From contig NZ_CP110012.1 of assembly GCF_025947365.1 (NCBI RefSeq), positions 1,860,001-1,924,000 of the forward strand: a stretch of DNA of 64,000 bases, in the 5' to 3' direction. Of this stretch, positions 45,973 through 53,186 are shown in pieces; positions within the stretch are counted from its first letter, which is position 1, and each line of letters begins with the position of its first letter. Source of the DNA: Flavobacterium sp. N502540 (lineage in GTDB: Bacteria; Bacteroidota; Bacteroidia; Flavobacteriales; Flavobacteriaceae). A program made the translations under genes and the position numbers. The notes under the pieces are model-generated. The model had not been told where the DNA came from, did not search any database, and worked only from the letters and a program-made list of their open reading frames with translations.

Positions 45973-47827
45973 ACTACATATATCCCAAACTATCGAAAAA
46001 CTATTGGCTCAGGAAGATACTGACGGTGATAAAAAAATAACGATTGATGATCATGGTCCGAAGCGATTTTTGCTGAACGGTGAAGAGGGAAATTCAATCC
46101 TTATTGAAGGAACCTATCAGCTTTCAAACTTATTGCAGGAATTGGCTTTGGCTAAAAAAGAAAATATTGAATTTGCCGAAATCAGTCTGGATCAAATCAT
46201 TGAAGATCCTGTAAAAAGAATCTCCGGAAAAATAAAAAACCTGTACTGGAAAGGGCTAACACGTACGATCGATGCCAATGGGGTGAAAAAAATACTGGAA
46301 GACAATAAAATAGAAAATGCTATTTCGTATTTGTACGTGCCTTTTGGAGATGAAATCGTTTTTGATTATTTCAAAAAACTGGAAGCTGTAACACCAAAGT
46401 TAAAAGTGGTACAAATGCCGAAACATATTTCACCGGAGTATGTATTGTCGCTCAATCAAAAACCGGGTATACTGGCTTTGGCGCTTCAAATTAAAAACAA
46501 TGAAATTTCGGGAGTTCCTTTTGTAGTTCCCGGTGGGAGGTTTAATGAAATGTACGGCTGGGACAGTTATTTTATTGCTAAAGGACTTTTGATAGATGAT
46601 AAAATAGAGTTGGCTCTGGGAATTGCAGAGAATTTTAAATACCAGATTGATCATTACGGAAAAATACTAAATGCCAACCGGAGTTATTATTTAACCCGTA
46701 CGCAGCCTCCGCTTTATACGTCCTTGATCAGAGATGTTTTGGAAAAATCGAATCCGGATATTTTCTGGATTGAAAGACATTTAAAAACGGCCATTAAAGA
46801 ATATCTGACGGTTTGGATGGAGGAAGGCAAAAGACTAACCGCTAATGGGTTGAATCGGTACAAAGCTGAAGGAATCGGACTTCCGTTTGAAGTGGAAGAG
46901 GGGCATTTTGATGATATTCTGGAGCAATACGCACCAAAATACAATTTGTCTACCCGCGAATTCGAAAAAAAATATCTGGAAAGGGAAGTGGTCGATGCTG
47001 AACTGGATAAGTATTTTATTCACGACCGAAGCATGCGCGAAAGCGGTCATGACACGACCAACAGACTGGTTGGAATTTGTGCCAATTTGAATACCGTTGC
47101 GATCAACAGTCTGCTTTACAAATATGAAACGGATATTGCGTTTTTGATTAGGAAGTATTTTAAAAACGAATTTCAATATTTTGAGGACCAGTCTTTTTCA
47201 ACCGAATATTGGCTTGCGAAAGCAGCTTCGAGAAAAGAAAAAATCAATCAATTGTGCTGGAATTCAGAATACGGATGTTATCTGGATTATAATTTTGTAA
47301 ATGAGGAGCAGCATTTTTTTGAGGCTGCAACTACTTTTTACCCGCTTTGGGCCAAAATAAGCACGCCCGAACAAGCAGATATTCTGGTAAAAAAGACCCT
47401 TCCAAAATTTAAAATGAAAGGTGGAATTGCTGGAAGTACCAAAGAATCCATTGCAGCTATAGACGAAAACGCGCCTGTGCGTCAATGGGATTATCCGTTT
47501 GGATGGGCACCGCATCAAATGCTTTTGTGGGAAGGTTTGCTGAATTATAATTTTAATGAAGAAGCACAGGAAATGGTATACCGCTGGCTTTGGCTGATTA
47601 CCAGAAATGCAGTGGATTATAACGGAACCATTCCGGAAAAGTTTGATTTATCGATCAGTTCGCATAAAATCTTTGCAGAATATGGAAACGTCGGAACCGA
47701 ATTTGACTTTATCCCCGAAGAAGGTTTTGGATGGATGAATGCTTCGTACCAGTATGGTTTAACCATTTTGGAAGAAGATTTAAAACAAAAATTATCGGAG
47801 TTGGTTGATCCGGATGTACTTTTTTAG
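45962..47827 (+). CDS. treF: Cytosolic alpha,alpha-trehalase (GH37) with calcium-motif N-terminus
   Basis: This 621-residue enzyme hydrolyses trehalose to two glucose molecules. Trehalase signature 1 is PGGRFNEMYGWDSY (residues 190-203) and signature 2 QWDYPFGWAP (508-517). The likely catalytic acid is Asp364 in RESGHDTTNR, and the base region is in the late EEGFGWMN block. There is no signal peptide, so it is cytosolic. The N-terminus has EDTDGDKKITIDDHGPK (18-34), closely like the calcium-binding motif of fungal neutral trehalases. It is translationally coupled to the MFS gene. Confidence 0.95.
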   Translation: MKFKLHISQTIEKLLAQEDTDGDKKITIDDHGPKRFLLNGEEGNSILIEGTYQLSNLLQELALAKKENIEFAEISLDQIIEDPVKRISGKIKNLYWKGLTRTIDANGVKKILEDNKIENAISYLYVPFGDEIVFDYFKKLEAVTPKLKVVQMPKHISPEYVLSLNQKPGILALALQIKNNEISGVPFVVPGGRFNEMYGWDSYFIAKGLLIDDKIELALGIAENFKYQIDHYGKILNANRSYYLTRTQPPLYTSLIRDVLEKSNPDIFWIERHLKTAIKEYLTVWMEEGKRLTANGLNRYKAEGIGLPFEVEEGHFDDILEQYAPKYNLSTREFEKKYLEREVVDAELDKYFIHDRSMRESGHDTTNRLVGICANLNTVAINSLLYKYETDIAFLIRKYFKNEFQYFEDQSFSTEYWLAKAASRKEKINQLCWNSEYGCYLDYNFVNEEQHFFEAATTFYPLWAKISTPEQADILVKKTLPKFKMKGGIAGSTKESIAAIDENAPVRQWDYPFGWAPHQMLLWEGLLNYNFNEEAQEMVYRWLWLITRNAVDYNGTIPEKFDLSISSHKIFAEYGNVGTEFDFIPEEGFGWMNASYQYGLTILEEDLKQKLSELVDPDVLF

Positions 47828-47842
47828 TTAAAAGGGGGCTTC

Positions 47843-47903
47843 GACTTCGCTCAGCCGGACACAATAATTTAAATGATAACGTTGTGTCCGGCTGAGCGAA
47901 GTC
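47843..47903. repeat. Perfect 22-bp inverted repeat after the trehalase gene
   Basis: Arms at 47843-47864 and 47882-47903 are exact complements around a 17-base loop. It could act as a terminator-like hairpin, but has no T run. Its right arm carries the same unit as the tandem array that follows. Confidence 0.8.
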
Positions 47904-47926
47904 TATTATCAAGCCGAGATTCGAAT

Positions 47927-48038
47927 GTCAGGCTGCGCTAAGTCAAATGTCCGGCTGAGTGAAGTCGACTGTCAGGCTGCGCGAAGTCAAATCTCAGGCT
48001 GAGCGAAGTCAATTGTCAGGCTGAGCGAAGTCGAAGCC
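47927..48038. repeat. 22-bp tandem array of a GTCAGGCTGAGCGAAGTC unit
   Basis: Five copies start at 47927, 47949, 47971, 47993 and 48015, an exact 22-bp period with few base changes. The last runs into the stop codon of the convergent prenyltransferase gene. This GCTGAGCGAAGTC sequence is, from memory, widespread between genes of Bacteroidota. Confidence 0.85.
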
Positions 48039-49012
48039 TAGACCTTTCTCCCCATTAAGTTCTCCCCGAAAGTACGCAGTATGTTTTTCTTTTCAGCGTT
48101 AAGATCCATTTTATCCAGCGTTTCAAAAGCTCTAAAAGTATACATTTCTATAGCATCCTGCGTTGCTTTTGAAGCACCGGATTCATTAAAAATGGCTTTT
48201 GCAGTAGCTATTTTAGTTGTATTTTCTTCTAATTGTAAGCTGAATAATTGCTCTAATTCTGAAGCTTTTTCAGGTGAAGAAAATTCTCTTGCTTTGAGGT
48301 ATAAATACGTTTTTTTGTTTTCGATAATGTCTCCTCCAACTTGTTTTCCGAAAGTTTCCGGATCTCCAAAAGCGTCCAGATAATCATCCTGAAGCTGGAA
48401 AGCAAGCCCTAAATTCAATCCGAAATCATAGATTAAATCACCTTCTTTTTCAGATGTTTTGGCTACGATGGCTCCCATTTTCATGGCAGCAGCAACCAGA
48501 ACAGCCGTTTTATATTCGATCATTTTTAGGTATTCCGGAATCGTAACATCATTTCTTTGCTCAAAGTCAACATCCCATTGTTGCCCTTCACAAACTTCAA
48601 GAGCCGTTTTGCTGAATAGTTTTGCTAAGTTCCTGAAAACAATCGGTTCGTATTGTTCAAAATACTGATACGCCAGAATAAGCATTGCATCACCGGACAA
48701 AATTCCGGTGTTGAGGTCCCATTTTTCATGAACAGTTTCCTGCCCTCTTCTCAAAGGCGCATCATCCATAATATCGTCATGTACAAGCGAGAAATTATGA
48801 AAAACTTCCACAGCCATTGCAGCCGGAAGTGCTGTTGTATAAGGAGTATTAAAAACTTCTGCAGCCATCAAAGTAAGTACGGGACGAATTCGTTTTCCGC
48901 CGAGGCCCAGAATGTATTCAATAGGTGCGTAAAGATTTTTGGGTTCTTTTTGTATGCTTTGGTTTTTTAAATAATGAATAAAAAAATCCTGGTACTGACT
49001 AATATCGTGCAT
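48038..49012 (-). CDS. Polyprenyl diphosphate synthase
   Basis: This 324-residue isoprenoid chain-elongating enzyme starts at the ATG at 49012 (MHDISQYQDFF). The first Asp-rich motif is HDDIMDD and the second is QLQDDYLDAFGD, both metal-diphosphate sites. KRIRPVLTLMAAE is the usual substrate-binding stretch. It makes a prenyl diphosphate such as farnesyl or geranylgeranyl diphosphate for quinone or other lipids. Chain length cannot be stated safely. The 3' end meets the 22-bp repeat array. Confidence 0.93.
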   Translation of the reverse strand: MHDISQYQDFFIHYLKNQSIQKEPKNLYAPIEYILGLGGKRIRPVLTLMAAEVFNTPYTTALPAAMAVEVFHNFSLVHDDIMDDAPLRRGQETVHEKWDLNTGILSGDAMLILAYQYFEQYEPIVFRNLAKLFSKTALEVCEGQQWDVDFEQRNDVTIPEYLKMIEYKTAVLVAAAMKMGAIVAKTSEKEGDLIYDFGLNLGLAFQLQDDYLDAFGDPETFGKQVGGDIIENKKTYLYLKAREFSSPEKASELEQLFSLQLEENTTKIATAKAIFNESGASKATQDAIEMYTFRAFETLDKMDLNAEKKNILRTFGENLMGRKV

Positions 49013-49156
49013 AAAATGAAATTCTGATTTGCGAGGCCCAAAGATACGATTCATTATGAATTATTGCGTTTTTAAAATTTTAAAAGATGGTGGAGGAATT
49101 AGATAATGGTGGTAATTTGATAATTTGATAGTGGGTTTTGGGTGTAAGTGCGGGAG

Positions 49157-49221
49157 GTTTCAACTTCGTTCAGCCTGACATTCACGTCATGATTGTGTTT
49201 GTTAGCCTGAGCGGAGTCGAA
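49157..49221. repeat. Inverted pair of the AGCCTGAGCGGAGTCGAAG-type repeat
   Basis: TTCAACTTCGTTCAGCCTGAC (49159 onward) and TAGCCTGAGCGGAGTCGAA (49203-49221) are imperfect complements about 20 bp apart. The unit is the same as in the array at 47927. Confidence 0.65.
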
Positions 49222-49264
49222 GGCGGTTTGGGGCTTGTTTTAAAATTATTTTCAAAAAAAACTT

Positions 49265-49344
49265 GGAAACTTTTTTGGTATTCAGAGTTTCCTGTCTATA
49301 TTTGCACCGTTGAACAGGAAACTTGAAACACTAAAATAGTTTCC
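49265..49344 (+). promoter_or_regulatory. yceI promoter flanked by two copies of a 28-bp palindromic operator
   Basis: Operator A, GGAAACT-N14-AGTTTCC, spans 49265-49292. The -7 box TATATTTG is at 49297-49304 with a TTG 19 bp before it (49275-49277). Operator B, with the same 7-bp arms and the same N14, spans 49317-49344. A third copy lies before tetR. Confidence 0.8.
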
Positions 49345-49388
49345 TTGTGGAATTGAGAAATTTATAACCTCAGTAAAAACAGTAATTT

Positions 49389-49910
49389 ATGAAAACAACA
49401 TGGACCTTAGATTCTAGCCAATCAGATGTTTTGATCAAAATGAGACATTCGATTATTGCTTACATGGGAGGAACTACAAATAAATTTGGTGGTTATGTGA
49501 ATATTGAAGACAATGAAGTAGAGGATGCATCGGTTGAGTTTTCGCTTGACATTAACAACAAGATTGATAATTTTCAACAAATTGATACTTATTTACAACT
49601 TCAGGATTTGTTTGATGTAAACGAACATCCGATTATTAGTTTTAAATCGACTTCGTTTCAAAAAATAAACAACAATATTAATTTTTTCAAAGGTGATTTA
49701 ACGATTAAAGATGTTACCAAAGTAGTGGAACTTGATGCCGAGTTTATAGGGGTTAATACGTACAATGGTGAGAAGAAAGTTGCTTTTGAAATCAAAGGAG
49801 ATATTAAGCGTCAGGATTTTGGTTTAGATTACAATTCGTTCAGTCATAATGGAGGTTTGGCTTTAGGGAAAGACATTAAGCTTATTGCAAATTTAGAGTT
49901 TAGCATATAA
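49389..49910 (+). CDS. yceI: YceI-family protein
   Basis: This 173-residue protein has the YceI lipocalin-like layout: TTWTLDSSQSDVLIKMRHS at the start, FSLDINNKIDNFQQIDTYLQLQDLFDVNEHPIISFKSTSF in the middle and LTIKDVTKVVELDAEFIG after it. These proteins bind isoprenoid-like lipids. It lacks an obvious signal peptide. Two copies of the palindrome found before tetR flank its promoter, which ties it to the efflux locus. Confidence 0.92.
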   Translation: MKTTWTLDSSQSDVLIKMRHSIIAYMGGTTNKFGGYVNIEDNEVEDASVEFSLDINNKIDNFQQIDTYLQLQDLFDVNEHPIISFKSTSFQKINNNINFFKGDLTIKDVTKVVELDAEFIGVNTYNGEKKVAFEIKGDIKRQDFGLDYNSFSHNGGLALGKDIKLIANLEFSI

Positions 49911-49957
49911 ATCTTACAGAATGAAGTAAATTAATGTAAAATTATTACAAATATTAC

Positions 49958-49997
49958 GGAAACTATTTTCGTGAATTTAGTTTCCTCAGTATATTTG
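49958..49997 (+). promoter_or_regulatory. tetR promoter with the third 28-bp operator
   Basis: GGAAACTA-N12-TAGTTTCC (49958-49985) is the same 28-bp geometry as at yceI. The -7 box TATATTTG (49990-49997) starts 5 bp after the operator, exactly as for operator A at 49265. Confidence 0.8.
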
Positions 49998-50018
49998 TAA
50001 TACAATTTGAAAATTAAA

Positions 50019-50618
50019 ATGAAAGAGAAAATCATATCAAAAGCAAGCGAGTTGTTTTTAAAACTTGGTTTTAAAAGTGTTACAATGGATGACATAGCAG
50101 GAGAAATGTGTATTTCGAAAAAAACGATCTACAAATATTTCTGTAATAAAGAAGTCCTGATTGAAGAAAGTACATCATTGGTTCATAAACAGGTACACGA
50201 AATAATTGACACTATTGTAGCGAAAAATTACAATTCTATTCATGAAAATTTTGAAATCAGAGAAATGTTCAGAGACATGTTTAAAAACAACATCGATACT
50301 TCGCCCATTTATCAGCTGAAAAAGCATTATCCGGATATTTATCAAAATATATTGAGCCAGGAGATTGATTTGTGCAGCCACTGGTTCAGAAAGAATATTG
50401 AGAAAGGGATTCGTGAGGGGCTTTATCGTGAAGACCTGAATGTAGACGTTTATGTGAAATTTTATTATACACTAATTTTTCACATCAACGAAACTACCGT
50501 TTCGGAAAGCGAAGCACAAAAAATAGAACTGGAGGCACTGGAATATCATACCAGAGCTATGGCGACAGAAAAAGGAATAGTGGAATTAGAAAAGCAACTT
50601 AAGAAAATCAGAGTATAA
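50019..50618 (+). CDS. TetR/AcrR-family repressor of the efflux locus
   Basis: This 199-residue regulator starts at the ATG at 50019; a TTG 12 bp upstream is possible but less likely. The helix-turn-helix spans about residues 22-43 (VTMDDIAGEMCISKKTIYKYFCNKE). A helical ligand domain follows. It lies first in a run with the TolC, adaptor and pump genes. The shared palindrome at its own and the yceI promoter is the likely binding site, so it probably represses itself, yceI and the pump. The ligand is unknown. Confidence 0.92.
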   Translation: MKEKIISKASELFLKLGFKSVTMDDIAGEMCISKKTIYKYFCNKEVLIEESTSLVHKQVHEIIDTIVAKNYNSIHENFEIREMFRDMFKNNIDTSPIYQLKKHYPDIYQNILSQEIDLCSHWFRKNIEKGIREGLYREDLNVDVYVKFYYTLIFHINETTVSESEAQKIELEALEYHTRAMATEKGIVELEKQLKKIRV

Positions 50619-50680
50619 TCATCAATCAATAATAAGTATGATTTTTTAAATCATCAACACAAACAAATATCTAACAGCAT

Positions 50681-52015
50681 ATGAAACGAATAGTTCTCAT
50701 TTTTTTGTGTACAATTGGTCTGTCAGCCAGTGCACAAGTCACACGTTTAACCTTAAAAGACGCGCTTACTTATGCGCTTCAAAATAAAGCCGATGCTAAA
50801 AAGGCGAAACTTCAGGTTGAAAACAGTGAATACAAAATACAGGAAATACGCTCAAGAGCTTTGCCTCAAATTTCGGCAAATGGAAATTTAACACACAATC
50901 CGATCATTCAGACAACTGTAATTGATGGTGCAGGATTTGGTGCACCGGGAACTACGATTCAGGCAGCATTTGGTCAGAAATGGGTTTCAACTGCCGGAGT
51001 TTCTTTAACACAGGCCATTTTTGATCAGTCCGTTTTTACCGGATTAAGAGCGGCAAGATCTACTCGTGAGTTCTATCAGATAAACAATCAGTTGACAGAA
51101 GAACAAGTAATTGAAAGAGTTGCTAATAATTACTACTCTGTTTACGTACAAAAAGAAAGACTGACGTTGTTAGACAGTAATTATGTTAATACGACTAAAG
51201 TTCGTGATATCGTAAAAGGACAGTTTGACAATGGTCTGGCTAAAAAGATTGACTTAGATCGTATCATCGTAAAAATGTCAAACATTGATACAGAACGTCA
51301 ACAAATTAAGAATCAGATTACCCTGGAGGAAAATGCTTTGAAGTTTTATATGGGAATGCCAATAGAAACTCAAATTGATATGCCAAAAGAAGAATTTGAA
51401 GTGGTTCCTGCTGCCTTAACGGAACAGCCAAATACGGCAAACAGAACAGAGTATTTGCTTTTGAAAAAACAACAAGAACTTTTAGTATTCAATAAAAAAG
51501 CAGTTGAAGCAGGATATTATCCAACACTTTCTCTGACTGCTGGGTATAACTACATCGGACAGGGGCCTCAAATGCCTTGGTTTGCAAAACCTTCTCAGGG
51601 AGTTTATTGGTCTGATTTCTCCGCAATTGCCTTAAACCTTCACGTACCAATCTTTACCGGATTCGGAACTCGTGCAAAAGTAAGACAGGCAGATGTTGAG
51701 TTAAGATCACTAGAGGAAGATATCAAGGATACCAAACTTTCGCTTGATCTGGACTATAAAAATGCAATGGCACAAATCGATAACAACCTTGTTACGATCA
51801 CCAATCAAAAAGAAAATATGCGCTTAGCGACAGAAATCTTAAGCAATACAAAAAACAATTACCTTCAGGGATTGGCCTCTTTAACAGACTTGTTAGATGC
51901 AGAAAATGCCTCTCTGGAAGCACAAAATAATTATACCAGAGCCATTTTAAATTATAAAATTGCCGAAGTAGCATTAATCAAATCAAAAGGCGAACTTAAA
52001 ACTCTTATTAAATAA
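50681..52015 (+). CDS. TolC-family outer-membrane efflux protein
   Basis: This 444-residue protein has a signal peptide (residues 1-18, LSASAQ) and the long helical repeats of the TolC family: LTLKDALTYALQNKADAKKAKLQVENSEYKIQEIRS near the start and a second one ending LLDAENASLEAQNNYTRAILNYKIAEVALIKSKGEL. It forms the outer-membrane channel of the pump. It follows tetR by 62 bp and precedes the adaptor by 11 bp. Confidence 0.93.
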   Translation: MKRIVLIFLCTIGLSASAQVTRLTLKDALTYALQNKADAKKAKLQVENSEYKIQEIRSRALPQISANGNLTHNPIIQTTVIDGAGFGAPGTTIQAAFGQKWVSTAGVSLTQAIFDQSVFTGLRAARSTREFYQINNQLTEEQVIERVANNYYSVYVQKERLTLLDSNYVNTTKVRDIVKGQFDNGLAKKIDLDRIIVKMSNIDTERQQIKNQITLEENALKFYMGMPIETQIDMPKEEFEVVPAALTEQPNTANRTEYLLLKKQQELLVFNKKAVEAGYYPTLSLTAGYNYIGQGPQMPWFAKPSQGVYWSDFSAIALNLHVPIFTGFGTRAKVRQADVELRSLEEDIKDTKLSLDLDYKNAMAQIDNNLVTITNQKENMRLATEILSNTKNNYLQGLASLTDLLDAENASLEAQNNYTRAILNYKIAEVALIKSKGELKTLIK

Positions 52016-52026
52016 CTAGAAGTACA

Positions 52027-53094
52027 ATGAAGAAAACTATTATAACAATCGTAATCATAATCGCATCTCTGGGCGTGATTGGATATATCTTAAATAAAAA
52101 TAAGAAAGAGAACAAAGAGAAAACAGATATTGTTGCAGAAAAAAATGCTGCAGTTTCCGTAAAAGTATCTCCGGTTAAAACAGAAGAAGTTTCACTTGAT
52201 TTCGTAGCAAACGGAAACTTCCAACCAACCCAGCAATTGACATTTTCTGCTGAGAAATCAGGAAAAGTAATCAGTGTTCTGGCTAAAGAAGGAGACTACG
52301 TAAGAGTTGGTCAAACTTTATTAACAATGAGAGGAGATGTTATTAATGTTGATGCTCAGACTGCAGAAGCGGCTTATCAAAATGCAAAATCAGATTACAT
52401 GAGATATGAGAATGCTTATAAAACCGGAGGGGTTACTAAGCAGCAGGTAGACCAGGCAAAACTGGCTTTAACCAATGCACAGTCGCATTTGACACAAGCA
52501 AAAATTAATGTTGGTGATACCAGAGTAAAAGCTCCAATTAGCGGTTTTATCAATAAAAAATATATCGAGCCGGGATCTATCTTAACCGGAATGCCTGCAA
52601 CAGCTTTGTTTGATATTGTAAACGTTTCTAAATTAAAATTAGTAGTTACCGTAAACGAAAATCAGGTAGCAAGTTTAAAAACAGGAGATCACATTAACGT
52701 AACAGCAAGTGTTTATCCGGATAAAAACTTCTCTGGAAAAATTACTTTCATTGCTGCAAAAGCGGATGAATCTTTGAACTTCCCGGTTGAAATCGAAATT
52801 ACAAATAACGTAAACAACGACCTGAAAGCAGGTATGTACGGAACGGCAAACTTTGCATCGAAACAACAAAAACAAAACCTTATGGTTGTACCTAGAAATG
52901 CATTCGTAGGAAGTGTGAGCAGTAACCAAATTTTCGTAGTAGAAAAAGGTATTGCAAAATTAAGAAAAGTAACTGCCGGAAGAATTTTGGGTGATAAAGT
53001 AGAAATCATCAACGGATTAACTGATGGAGAAACTGTAATTGTAACGGGTCAAATCAACCTGCAAGACGGTAACACAGTAGAAATTATTAAATAA
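52027..53094 (+). CDS. RND efflux periplasmic adaptor (HlyD-type)
   Basis: This 355-residue protein has an N-terminal membrane anchor (residues 3-22). A lipoyl-like half-motif (GKVISVLAKEGDYVRVGQTLLTM), a short helical hairpin and the second half (DTRVKAPISGFINKKYIEPGSIL) follow, then beta-barrel and membrane-proximal domains. It bridges the pump and the TolC channel. Confidence 0.93.
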   Translation: MKKTIITIVIIIASLGVIGYILNKNKKENKEKTDIVAEKNAAVSVKVSPVKTEEVSLDFVANGNFQPTQQLTFSAEKSGKVISVLAKEGDYVRVGQTLLTMRGDVINVDAQTAEAAYQNAKSDYMRYENAYKTGGVTKQQVDQAKLALTNAQSHLTQAKINVGDTRVKAPISGFINKKYIEPGSILTGMPATALFDIVNVSKLKLVVTVNENQVASLKTGDHINVTASVYPDKNFSGKITFIAAKADESLNFPVEIEITNNVNNDLKAGMYGTANFASKQQKQNLMVVPRNAFVGSVSSNQIFVVEKGIAKLRKVTAGRILGDKVEIINGLTDGETVIVTGQINLQDGNTVEIIK

Positions 53095-53100
53095 TTGTAC

Positions 53101-53180
53101 CGCTTTAAGCCTTACGCCGTAAGCTTTAAGCCTTTAATAAGAGCCTAAAGCCTATAGCGTATAGCCTACAGCCTAAAATA
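53101..53180. repeat. 7-bp-period array before the pump gene
   Basis: AAGCCTT/AGCCTAA/AGCCTAT-type units, about eleven degenerate copies. It starts 6 bp after the adaptor stop and fills the gap to the pump gene. Confidence 0.7.
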
Positions 53181-53186
53181 ACATAT

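Noticed and set aside
47927..48038. CRISPR array
   Set aside because: The period is 22 bp with only 4-base gaps between units, no unique spacers and no cas genes.
50007..50018. TTG start of the TetR gene
   Set aside because: An ATG follows four codons later at 50019 with better spacing from the -7 box.
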